Assembly: GCA_020343555.1 (NCBI GenBank)
Contig: CP070800.1
Location: forward strand, 2,145,054 to 2,150,087
Source: Dehalococcoidales bacterium
Lineage (GTDB): Bacteria > Chloroflexota > Dehalococcoidia > Dehalococcoidales > UBA2162
Direction of reading: 5' to 3'
DNA length: 5,034 nucleotides
Part shown: positions 1 through 5,034 of the stretch, piece after piece
Position numbering within the stretch: the first letter of the stretch is position 1
Layout of the letters: each line of letters opens with the position of its first letter
Notes under the pieces: model-generated
Seen by the model: only the letters and a program-made list of their open reading frames with translations
Told to the model about the DNA's origin: nothing
The model's database searches: none
Made by a program: the position numbers and the translations under genes

Positions 1-138
1 ATCGTTGATAAAGATCTTCAAACCGAGGTTAACAATCTTTTCGCCTGCGATGCAAGCGTATTACCAGAAGCTCCCGGATTACCTCCTATATTAACGATAG
101 TAGCTTTAGCAAAGAAACTGGCAAAAACACTAAACTAG
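1..138 (+). CDS. GMC-family FAD-dependent oxidoreductase, C-terminal fragment (5' end outside window)
   Basis: The first 138 bases read in frame 1 as 45 residues ending in TAG. The segment [15 protein letters not shown], followed by [14 protein letters not shown], matches the C-terminal end of GMC (glucose-methanol-choline) oxidoreductases. There the conserved D-A-S-V-x-P and x-LTI-x-ALA stretch closes over the FAD. The family oxidises alcohols or related substrates with FAD. The catalytic His pair and the N-terminal dinucleotide-binding motif would lie upstream of the window, so neither the substrate nor the intactness of the gene can be judged. The P-P before ILTI replaces the N-P common in better-known members, a variant I associate with bacterial GMC paralogues. 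The next gene starts 54 bp downstream on the same strand, so co-transcription is possible. The family call is firm; anything finer is not supported. Confidence 0.8.
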   Translation: MVDKDLQTEVNNLFACDASVLPEAPGLPPILTIVALAKKLAKTLN

Positions 139-192
139 AACGAATTAACTGGTGTTTCTTACACAAAGATAATTTGACTCTGTAAAAGATCA

Positions 193-1248
193 ATGAATCA
201 ATATGACATACTGATAAAGTTGGGGCACTACAGAGTTATGAGACCTGTTGTGTCATTCCTTTTATCCAACATAGCTAGGATACCGTTTCATCTAATGCTC
301 AAGATTGTTGGACGTCGTCTGGTGACTGCTTCTGCTGCTTCACCAGCAATACTTCTTTCAGGTTCAAATCTTATTGAGGCTCCCAACAATTCCAAGCAGC
401 TTTTTCAAGCCATGAAGTTTACAGTTGATTCTATGCAGCTCGACACGTATTGTATGATGGCAGATCTTAGCCTGGAAGCTGAAGCCTGTGGTTGTCCCGT
501 GGTATTCAACAAGGAAAGAGTTCCCTCGATTCATTCTCACATAATTCATAATAAAGAGGATATAGCAAAGTTAAAGGTTCCTAACCCCTATCAAGACGGC
601 AGGATGCCAGTATTTCTCGAATGTTTGAGATTGATGAAAAAGAATCTTGCTGGATTGAAATTAGCCTGTGTCACCGGTCCTTTTACTCTGGCACTGAACC
701 TCAGAGGGGCAGAGGTATATATTGATTTGATCAAAGATGGACAGTCTGTTAACGACTTAATGGGTTTTACTACAGAAGTATGTACAAGGTATTCCAAAGT
801 TCTGGTGAACGAGGGTGCCGACATGATTATCATTGCAGAACCAGCATGCTCTCAACTTTCGTCCAGACACTTTAATCAGTTCTTTTTACCCTATATACAA
901 CGAGTAATTCGTTCAATAAATAGAAATTGTGTATTACATATCTGTGGAAATGTGAATCATTTAATTCATCAAATATGTCAGACTGGAGCATCTGGTATTA
1001 GTATCGATGAAGTGGATTTACAGGAATTGCTTCATGAAGCTCCTAATAATCTTGTTGTAATAGGTAACCTGAGTCCGGTAACTTTTATACTAGAGTCTCA
1101 TGGAGAAGTAAATCACAAAACACTAGAATTACTTGATACAGTCAAGAGCAGGAGCAGTTTTGTAATTGCCCCAGGTTGTGACCTTCCTCCTGAAACACAG
1201 TTAAACAAAATTGTATCCTTTGTTGAGGCGGTTAAGAGAATCAACTAA
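193..1248 (+). CDS. Uroporphyrinogen decarboxylase (URO-D) family protein, MtaA/CmuA-like methyltransferase homologue
   Basis: This is a 351-residue protein of the URO-D superfamily, close in length to methylcobamide:CoM methyltransferases (about 340). Seen: D-L-S-L-E-A-E-A-C-G near residues 91-100; G-R-M-P-V-F-L-E and V-T-G-P-F-T-L-A in the middle; E216-P-A-C-S; L-H249-I-C251-G-N; and A-P-G-C329-D-L-P-P-E-T. In MtaA/MtbA-type enzymes the H-x-C...C triad binds the zinc that activates a thiol acceptor for a methyl group carried by a corrinoid protein. Genuine heme-pathway HemE lacks this triad, so HemE is unlikely. The acceptor is unknown and no corrinoid protein gene is visible here. Residues 1-45 are basic, hydrophobic and not recognisable. 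The start is uncertain: the ATG at 193 is the first after an in-frame stop at 175-177 but has no clear Shine-Dalgarno, and an ATG at 238 is an alternative. The gene probably follows the GMC gene in one transcript. Its base composition looks more AT-rich than the right half of the window. Confidence 0.85.
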   Translation: MNQYDILIKLGHYRVMRPVVSFLLSNIARIPFHLMLKIVGRRLVTASAASPAILLSGSNLIEAPNNSKQLFQAMKFTVDSMQLDTYCMMADLSLEAEACGCPVVFNKERVPSIHSHIIHNKEDIAKLKVPNPYQDGRMPVFLECLRLMKKNLAGLKLACVTGPFTLALNLRGAEVYIDLIKDGQSVNDLMGFTTEVCTRYSKVLVNEGADMIIIAEPACSQLSSRHFNQFFLPYIQRVIRSINRNCVLHICGNVNHLIHQICQTGASGISIDEVDLQELLHEAPNNLVVIGNLSPVTFILESHGEVNHKTLELLDTVKSRSSFVIAPGCDLPPETQLNKIVSFVEAVKRIN

Positions 1249-1318
1249 TCGATAAATAATTGAAGTTTACCTCGCGAACATCGGGATATTACTGCAGACA
1301 TAAAAACTTCTTAATATA

Positions 1319-1363
1319 CTTGAATCTCAGCTTCAAGGCTATGACTCAATATACCTGAGTTCA
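1319..1363. other. Small overlapping stem-loops in the convergent gap between the URO-D-family and SRAP genes
   Basis: The 183-bp gap between the two converging genes contains no gene. It holds CTTGAA (1319-1324) facing TTCAAG (1332-1337), and ACTCA (1344-1348) facing TGAGT (1356-1360). TGAATCTCAG (1321-1330) can alternatively pair with CTGAGTTCA (1355-1363), leaving one bulged base. Read on the minus strand, the first hairpin is followed within about 20 bases by a short T run, so it could weakly terminate SRAP transcription. No textbook GC-rich terminator is present for either gene. Confidence 0.25.
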
Positions 1364-1431
1364 AAAACGCTCGTTCTATTAACGGCTGATAACGATATGA
1401 GAGTCAGATAGACGTACTGTCACACTCGAAT

Positions 1432-2154
1432 TCATAGTTCCGGCAATTCAGGATATTTATGCTTTTTCAGGACACTTTCATCGGTTGTGTTCACACCCAG
1501 TTTATTGACCATTTTAGAAACAGGATAAGCTGTCATCTGATTGGCGTCGTAAGGTAATAACATGGTCTTGATTTCTTCATCGCTTATTCCATCCTGGAGC
1601 CACTTTGTCTCGTGTTCATTCTTTAAGATGACAGGCATTCTCTTCCGGGTGTTATGCACTTTCTCCAGTAACTCGTTAGCGGCAGTTGTTATCACTGAAC
1701 AGGTCTTTAACATTTCACCGTTTGCCGGATCGGTCCACGAGTCCCAAATCCCGGCTATAGCGAAAGGCTTGTTTGATTTCAGATTGATATGATATGGATA
1801 TGTTTTCTTTCCGATATGCTGCCATTCGTAAAACCCGTCGACCAGTATGAGACAACGTTTGTTCCGTATTGAGTGCCTGAACGACGGTTTCTCGAAGATA
1901 GTTTCGGCTCTCGCGTTGAGTGTTCTTTGCCTGATCTGGTTTGCCGACTCTTTATCTTTTATCCATGATGGTATCAGCCCCCATGTATAGTACTGGACAT
2001 GCTGGCGGTCTTCGCTGCTGATAACCGGTATCTCAGGGTAGGTAAAGGCGTTGACGCTGTACATCGGCTGAAATGACTCGGATGCCGGAAACTCAACGCC
2101 GAATCTAGCAACAATATCTGCCGGTTTCGTCGTGATCGATATGTAGTAGCACAT
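1432..2154 (-). CDS. SRAP domain protein (YedK/HMCES family), abasic-site DNA-protein crosslinking protein
   Basis: This 240-residue protein covers a whole SOS response-associated peptidase (SRAP) domain. The family shields abasic sites in single-stranded DNA by forming a thiazolidine link through Cys2, exposed after Met removal, and then releases itself by self-proteolysis or crosslink reversal. Seen: M-C-Y-Y at the N-terminus; W-G-L-I-P-S-W (58-64); T-L-N80-A-R-A-E84-T; V-D-G-F-Y-E110-W; A-G-I-W-D; and H167-N-T-R-K-R-M-P-V-I-L. C2, N80, E110 and H167 match the E. coli YedK active-site set C2, N75, E105 and H160, so the enzyme should be active. The start is fixed by function: an ATG 15 bases upstream (2169) would bury the Cys at position 7. 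There is no good Shine-Dalgarno, but a TATAAT lies just upstream (see separate entry). The protein is cytosolic. The 271-bp gap from the upstream GNAT gene argues for its own promoter. Confidence 0.95.
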   Translation of the reverse strand: MCYYISITTKPADIVARFGVEFPASESFQPMYSVNAFTYPEIPVISSEDRQHVQYYTWGLIPSWIKDKESANQIRQRTLNARAETIFEKPSFRHSIRNKRCLILVDGFYEWQHIGKKTYPYHINLKSNKPFAIAGIWDSWTDPANGEMLKTCSVITTAANELLEKVHNTRKRMPVILKNEHETKWLQDGISDEEIKTMLLPYDANQMTAYPVSKMVNKLGVNTTDESVLKKHKYPELPEL

Positions 2155-2160
2155 ACCTAT

Positions 2161-2166
2161 ATTATA
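2161..2166 (-). promoter_or_regulatory. Consensus -10 hexamer immediately upstream of the SRAP start
   Basis: The minus strand reads TATAAT here, seven bases before the A of the functional SRAP ATG at 2154. If this hexamer is used, initiation about seven bases downstream would fall at or next to that ATG, giving a leaderless or near-leaderless mRNA. That fits the lack of a convincing ribosome-binding site. No good TTGACA-like -35 lies 16-18 bases upstream, so the element rests on one hexamer in AT-rich DNA. Confidence 0.4.
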
Positions 2167-2201
2167 CATCCATTGACTTTTATTCTTTCAGGAATTACAC
2201 T

Positions 2202-2217
2202 CTGGTACTATGATCAG
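2202..2217. promoter_or_regulatory. CTG-N10-CAG palindromic site, possible LexA-type operator for the SRAP gene
   Basis: The sequence is CTG, ten mostly A/T bases, then CAG, ending 48 bases before the SRAP start codon. CTG-N10-CAG is the outer core of the enterobacterial LexA (SOS) box, and SRAP genes are often found in SOS-linked contexts. The match is incomplete: CTGG...TCAG rather than CTGT...ACAG. LexA motifs also differ between phyla, and the taxon is unknown. It lies about 50 bases upstream of the inferred start site, further than a typical repressor operator. Confidence 0.25.
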
Positions 2218-2425
2218 AAAAAGAGATATCTGAAAATATAACACCCTTTAACGAAAAGTTTGAGAATTGGGAGGTAAAAGGAAATGCAGGCTTGTTACCG
2301 GAAACTACACAAACTTGCTTGAACTCGACACACATACTGAATTTAATGCTTAGAGATAAATGATATTCAATACAGGTTGTCCGGATTAATATCGCAAGCC
2401 TTTCATCAAGGGGGATTACTTCTCT

Positions 2426-3190
2426 TCATACACTTGTATCGTCGTCTGAAAATGCCATCCAGAACGGCTTTTCTACCGGAAATTCCTCAAAACCGATGTT
2501 CCGGTACATCCTGACTGCGATTGGGTTTACCGCCCAGAGATAAAGATAATTGTCAGATACCCTATGATGATAATTAACGAGATATTTTATAAGCTTCGTA
2601 CCGGTATGATATCCCCTGTATTTTTTATGCGTCAGGACATCATCTACACGGGAATATCCTTCCATCACATTTACGGATGCGATTGCGATACATTTACCCG
2701 CTTGATACAAACAAAGCAGATGAAAATTCTCTCTGCGAACATGATATTTCAGAACGTTTATCGTCCAGTCACCAGCGTCTTCAGTGTGTATCAGATCAAT
2801 GATATCCTCTGAAATACTGCTAATTCTTCTGATGTCTGTTTGTTCCTCGGGTGACGGTATTATTTCAGCCGGATAATAAAAAAATGTGCTATGGAAAATT
2901 TCAATCCTGAAGCCTTCTTCTTCAAGGTATGGTTTTAGTATCTCGAGTTCGTTGTCAACAAAGGAATGGTAGACTCGTGGCACGAGAGCCTTATTCACGT
3001 AAAATCGTTTTATCTCGCGAACAACTTGGCCCGGGTTTTCATCGATTTTCAATATCTGGGCATGATTGCTGTCATGAGATCGCGGATTATCAGGATTATA
3101 AAAAATATACCCGAAATCCGTCGATATTTTATTAGTGAACGCTTCGTAAAACGTGGTCTCTCTCAGAAACATTTGATCGATGTCGAACAT
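2426..3190 (-). CDS. GNAT-family N-acetyltransferase with an additional N-terminal domain
   Basis: This 254-residue protein has a C-terminal GNAT fold (about 115-247). The acetyl-CoA-binding motif A is V-D-D-V-L-T-H-K-K-Y-R192-G-Y-H-T-G197-T-K-L, matching R/Q-x-x-G-x-G/A. Motif B follows as N222-P-I-A-V-R-M-Y229-R-N-I-G233-F. Such enzymes move an acetyl group from acetyl-CoA to an amine; the acceptor cannot be told from sequence. Residues 1-110 form a second segment, with S-N-H-A-Q near 41-45 and Y-L-E-E-E-G-F near 88-94, resembling the degenerate N-terminal half of tandem GNAT proteins. The start is well supported: GGAG on the minus strand (3197-3200) sits six bases before the ATG, and an extended -10 lies a further 20 bases upstream. 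It is divergent from the MBL-fold gene. The SRAP gene is downstream on the same strand but 271 bp away, so an operon is doubtful. The protein has no signal peptide or membrane segment. Confidence 0.85.
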   Translation of the reverse strand: MFDIDQMFLRETTFYEAFTNKISTDFGYIFYNPDNPRSHDSNHAQILKIDENPGQVVREIKRFYVNKALVPRVYHSFVDNELEILKPYLEEEGFRIEIFHSTFFYYPAEIIPSPEEQTDIRRISSISEDIIDLIHTEDAGDWTINVLKYHVRRENFHLLCLYQAGKCIAIASVNVMEGYSRVDDVLTHKKYRGYHTGTKLIKYLVNYHHRVSDNYLYLWAVNPIAVRMYRNIGFEEFPVEKPFWMAFSDDDTSV

Positions 3191-3202
3191 GGGTAACTCC
3201 GG

Positions 3203-3224
3203 TACTGATTATCTCGAATCAGTA
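3203..3224. promoter_or_regulatory. Perfect inverted repeat overlapping the GNAT promoter, candidate operator
   Basis: TACTGATT (3203-3210) is separated by six bases from its exact reverse complement AATCAGTA (3217-3224). The right arm overlaps the extended -10 element at 3221-3229, and the left arm ends 12 bases before the GNAT start codon. A protein bound here could block RNA polymerase at the GNAT promoter. As RNA it would form an 8-bp, A/U-rich hairpin with a six-base loop just ahead of the Shine-Dalgarno. Confidence 0.4.
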
Positions 3225-3229
3225 TAGCA
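3221..3229 (-). promoter_or_regulatory. Extended -10 promoter element for the GNAT gene
   Basis: The minus strand reads TGC followed by TATACT, a TGn-extended -10 with one mismatch to TATAAT. Transcription would start near 3214, giving an untranslated leader of about 24 bases that contains the GGAG ribosome-binding site. No convincing -35 is seen, which is tolerable for extended -10 promoters. Confidence 0.45.
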
Positions 3230-3258
3230 CAATTACATACAAACGTACTTTGCGTTTA

Positions 3259-3267
3259 TGATATAGT
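3259..3267 (+). promoter_or_regulatory. Possible extended -10 element for the MBL-fold hydrolase gene
   Basis: TGA followed by TATAGT forms a TGn-extended -10 on the plus strand, predicting a leader of about 75 bases before the ATG at 3350. A TACAAT at 3270-3275 is a competing -10. Neither has a good -35, so the exact element is uncertain. The gene needs a promoter in this 159-bp divergent gap because its upstream neighbour points the other way. Confidence 0.3.
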
Positions 3268-3349
3268 GTTACAATCGATAATAGCTGCTGAATCCGTAAC
3301 ACTGGCAGTCCTTTAGCATTATATTAAGAATGAATTAAAAAGGAGTCCC

Positions 3350-4243
3350 ATGAACGAAGAAAAACATAGCTCGGAAAATTATGATATACGGTTAACACTC
3401 CTCGGAACCGGGGGGCCTACTCCGGTCATAAAGAGGTTCGGCCCGAGTATCCTGGTTGAAGCAGGCGAAGAAAAACTGCTGATCGATGCCGGTCGCGGTG
3501 CTATCCAGCGGCTCATGCAACTTAAACAACCTGTAAGAGAAGTTCGGTCGATTTTCCTGACACACCTGCATTCGGATCATATCGTAGGGCTTCCTGACCT
3601 GTGGCTTACAGGCTGGCTAAATGGTAGAGCGGAAACTCCCCTGAGAGTTTGGGGACCACGCGGTACCAGGGACATGATGAAATATCTCGATCTGGCGTTT
3701 AACTATGATATACGTATCAGGTCATTCGATGATCGACTTCCTCCGGAAGGAGCTGTCGTCCTGGCGGAAGACATCGAAGAAGGTATTATTTATAATGCTA
3801 ACGGGGTAAGTATAACAGCATTCGAGGTTGATCATGCACCGATAAAACCGGCTTTCGGATATCGAATTGAGTATATCGGCAGGTCTGCGGTAATCTGTGG
3901 CGATACCCGTTTTTCGGAACACCTGATCTCCCATGCAACGGGTGCAGATGTTCTTGTTCATGAAGTTATCGCGCCTGATTTGATGCGGGGACGTAGCGGC
4001 GGTAATTCCAAGGCGTTGGAGAGAGTAATCGAGCATCATACTATCCCGGAAAAGGCCGGTGAGGTATTCGCACGTGCCAATCCCAGGCTTGCCGTATATT
4101 CTCATATTATCCCGGTTACCGCTACTGCCGATGATCTAGTACTTCCGACACGGAAAACGTATTCAGGTCCGCTGGAAATAGGGGAAGACCTGATGGTCAT
4201 CAATATCGGAGAAGAAGTGACAGTACGACGATTTAATGGATAG
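3350..4243 (+). CDS. Metallo-beta-lactamase-fold hydrolase, RNase Z/AtsA-like group
   Basis: This 297-residue metallo-beta-lactamase-fold protein has a complete two-metal site: T-H72-L-H74-S-D76-H77, V-D-H162-A-P, C-G-D185-T, and S-H252 near the C-terminus. H204-E205 and E-H-H-T (228-231) match accessory motifs of the RNase Z-like branch. The N-terminal L-T-L-L-G-T-G-G-P-T-P is the typical first strand and turn. In canonical tRNase Z, such as the B. subtilis enzyme (H140, D211), about 70 residues carrying the flexible tRNA-binding arm separate these ligands. Here H162 and D185 are only 23 apart, so the arm is missing. It is more likely a phosphodiesterase, arylsulfatase-like or lactonase-like hydrolase than the tRNA 3'-processing enzyme. 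It has no signal peptide, so it is cytosolic. The start is supported by AGGAG at 3341-3345, four bases before the ATG. It is divergent from the GNAT gene and convergent with the CoA-transferase gene. The substrate is unknown. Confidence 0.9.
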   Translation: MNEEKHSSENYDIRLTLLGTGGPTPVIKRFGPSILVEAGEEKLLIDAGRGAIQRLMQLKQPVREVRSIFLTHLHSDHIVGLPDLWLTGWLNGRAETPLRVWGPRGTRDMMKYLDLAFNYDIRIRSFDDRLPPEGAVVLAEDIEEGIIYNANGVSITAFEVDHAPIKPAFGYRIEYIGRSAVICGDTRFSEHLISHATGADVLVHEVIAPDLMRGRSGGNSKALERVIEHHTIPEKAGEVFARANPRLAVYSHIIPVTATADDLVLPTRKTYSGPLEIGEDLMVINIGEEVTVRRFNG

Positions 4244-4284
4244 CAGGACATATAACAATTAGTAAGATTCTGTTTCTCTTCTCT

Positions 4285-4442
4285 AGGAAACCTCTGAAAA
4301 ATTTCCCTCTCCCCATCGTGGGAGAGGGTTAGGGTGAGGGGGAGTAGGCACAAATCGTTACTTTTCACCCTCACCTAACCTCTCCCGTCAAGGGAGAGGA
4401 ATATCCTGACCGATAGTAGGTGGCATTAATTAAAGGTTTCCT
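4285..4442. repeat. Nested palindromic intergenic repeat (MITE- or REP-like)
   Basis: The core consists of two imperfect inverted arms, 4303-4342 and 4366-4401, around a 23-base centre. Each arm folds on its own: CCCTCTCCC (4305-4313) pairs with GGGAGAGGG (4320-4328), and CCTCTCCC (4379-4386) with GGGAGAGG (4392-4399). The arms also pair with each other, including TTAGGGTGAGGG against CCTCACCTAA apart from single-base gaps. Outside the core, AGGAAACCT (4285-4293) and its exact complement AGGTTTCCT (4434-4442) form a 9-bp terminal inverted repeat. Repeats with GGGAGAGGGTTAGGGTGAGGG-type cores are scattered between genes in many bacteria and are thought to be non-autonomous mobile or REP-like elements. 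No target-site duplication is obvious. It lies between convergent genes and could stop or stabilise both transcripts, although no U-tract is present. Confidence 0.8.
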
Positions 4443-4447
4443 CGTTA

Positions 4448-5034
4448 TCAAACTGCTTCCTGTTCTCTGAGATTTCCGATGTCGTCCCATGAATAGCCGA
4501 GTTCCAGTAATATATCCTCGGTATGCTGCCCGAGTTGAGGAGCCGGGAGTCTCAAGCTGGGGGGTGTTTCAGTGAAATTCCAGGGAAAGCCGACCGTCTT
4601 TATCTTTCCGTATGTCGGGTGATCATAATCGATGAGATACTCGTTCTCTATCACCTGCGGATCTGAAAGTAAATCGGGCAGAGTTTGAATACGCGTGCAT
4701 ATACACTTGTTCTCTCTAAGTATATCGATCCATTCATCCTGGGTTCTGGTAGCAAATACCTCATCCAGTTTCTTTATCAGTTCCTGAGAATTCTGTTCCT
4801 CCCTCCTCACTTCGATAGTCTTGAATCTAGGGTCGTTTTCAAGTTCTTCGATACCGAGTGCCTTGCAGAAGGCAGACCAGTACCTGTCTGCCGCCAGCAT
4901 AGCCAGAGCGATCCATTTGTCATCACCGCACTTGTAGTAATTCCACAAAGGATTTCCCATATTTGCCCGATCACGCCTCGGCATTACCATCCCGGATTGA
5001 ATTGCGCTGTTTACCGGCAGTCTTTCCAGCCCGG
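4448..5034 (-). CDS. CaiB/BaiF family (class III) CoA-transferase, C-terminal half (5' end outside window)
   Basis: The minus-strand frame is open from the right edge of the window to TGA at 4448-4450, giving 194 complete codons. The family usually has about 400 residues, so roughly the last half is present. Typical segments are G-N-P-L-W-N-Y-Y-K-C and D-D-K-W-I-A-L-A-M-L, then D-R-Y-W...F-C-K-A-L-G-I, D-P-R-F, the D-E-W-I-D-I-L helix, and a C-terminal P-A-P-Q-L-G-Q-H-T-E-D-I-L-L-E-L-G-Y. Class III CoA-transferases move CoA between carboxylic acids through an aspartyl-CoA intermediate. The catalytic Asp lies in the N-terminal part, outside this window, so activity and substrate cannot be judged. 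The Met at 4988-4990 is internal: the frame continues upstream without a stop and the sequence remains family-like (L-P-V-N-S-A-I-Q-S-G). The stop lies five bases beyond the outer arm of the palindromic repeat. Confidence 0.93.
   Translation of the reverse strand, partial: GLERLPVNSAIQSGMVMPRRDRANMGNPLWNYYKCGDDKWIALAMLAADRYWSAFCKALGIEELENDPRFKTIEVRREEQNSQELIKKLDEVFATRTQDEWIDILRENKCICTRIQTLPDLLSDPQVIENEYLIDYDHPTYGKIKTVGFPWNFTETPPSLRLPAPQLGQHTEDILLELGYSWDDIGNLREQEAV

Noticed and set aside
193..1248. Annotation as HemE, the heme-pathway uroporphyrinogen decarboxylase.
   Set aside because: The H-x-C...C zinc-ligand pattern belongs to methyltransferase-type members of the superfamily, and the typical N-terminal HemE signature is not seen.
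2284..2322. A 12-codon ORF on the plus strand preceded by a strong GGGAGG Shine-Dalgarno-like motif.
   Set aside because: It is very short, has no recognisable product, does not immediately precede a plus-strand gene that it could regulate, and lies in AT-rich intergenic DNA where such a match can arise by chance.
2362..2393. GATATT/AATATC inverted repeat downstream of the GNAT gene as a terminator.
   Set aside because: It has only six A/T-rich pairs with a 20-base loop and no good T-tract, so it is within chance expectation.
3722..4105. A 127-codon minus-strand frame inside the MBL-fold gene.
   Set aside because: It is antisense to conserved metal-binding motifs of a clear gene and resembles no family.
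4303..4342. The GC-rich hairpin as a standard intrinsic terminator for the MBL gene.
   Set aside because: The hairpin is followed by TTAGGGTGAGGG rather than a run of T, so the repeat may affect transcript ends but is not a textbook terminator.
4102..4374. A 90-codon minus-strand frame running from the palindromic repeat into the end of the MBL gene.
   Set aside because: It reads through repeat sequence and is antisense to a well-supported gene. The protein has no recognisable features.
4303..4401. Repeated GGGAGAGG and CCTCTCCC blocks considered as a CRISPR fragment or tandem repeat.
   Set aside because: The blocks are in inverted, not direct, orientation and there is no repeat-spacer periodicity. 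A nested palindrome explains all of them.
4448..4990. The Met at 4988-4990 as the true start of a short 180-residue CoA-transferase.
   Set aside because: The frame remains open to the window edge with family-like sequence, and the N-terminal half carrying the catalytic Asp would be missing. It is an internal Met.

Overview
The window is about 5 kb of chromosome-like bacterial DNA of moderate GC content. It carries six protein-coding genes, two of them cut by the window edges, and one palindromic intergenic repeat. No rRNA, tRNA, CRISPR array or transposase gene was seen. The mix of a GMC flavoprotein, a uroporphyrinogen decarboxylase (URO-D)-family methyltransferase homologue and a CaiB/BaiF CoA-transferase is typical of environmental, often anaerobic, bacteria such as Dehalococcoidia (Chloroflexota) or Desulfobacterota. 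That placement is inference from gene content and general family resemblance; no marker gene is present.

Left block (1-1248, + strand): the C-terminal tail of a GMC-family FAD oxidoreductase is followed after 54 bp by a URO-D-family protein with the H-x-C...C zinc-ligand pattern of corrinoid-linked methyltransferases. They are co-oriented and may share a transcript. A gene-free convergent gap (1249-1431) with small stem-loops follows.

Middle block (1432-3190, - strand): an SRAP-domain (YedK/HMCES-type) abasic-site DNA-protein crosslinking protein lies downstream of a two-part GNAT acetyltransferase. They are separated by 271 bp, so the SRAP gene probably has its own promoter. A TATAAT hexamer sits so close to the functional ATG that a leaderless mRNA is likely, and a CTG-N10-CAG palindrome lies about 50 bp upstream. 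The GNAT gene diverges from the next block across 159 bp that holds an 8-bp-arm palindrome overlapping an extended -10 element.

Right block (3350-5034): a metallo-beta-lactamase-fold hydrolase (+ strand) converges on the C-terminal half of a CaiB/BaiF-type CoA-transferase (- strand). The 204-bp gap between them is largely filled by a nested, MITE-like inverted repeat. Its CCCTCTCCC/GGGAGAGGG hairpins form two mirror-image arms inside a 9-bp terminal inverted repeat.

No single pathway is evident. The left pair and the CoA-transferase suit uptake and breakdown of organic compounds, the SRAP gene is DNA-damage tolerance, and the GNAT and MBL proteins have no assigned substrates. I see no clear evidence of an undescribed multi-gene system. 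The best leads are the small regulatory and repeat signals.
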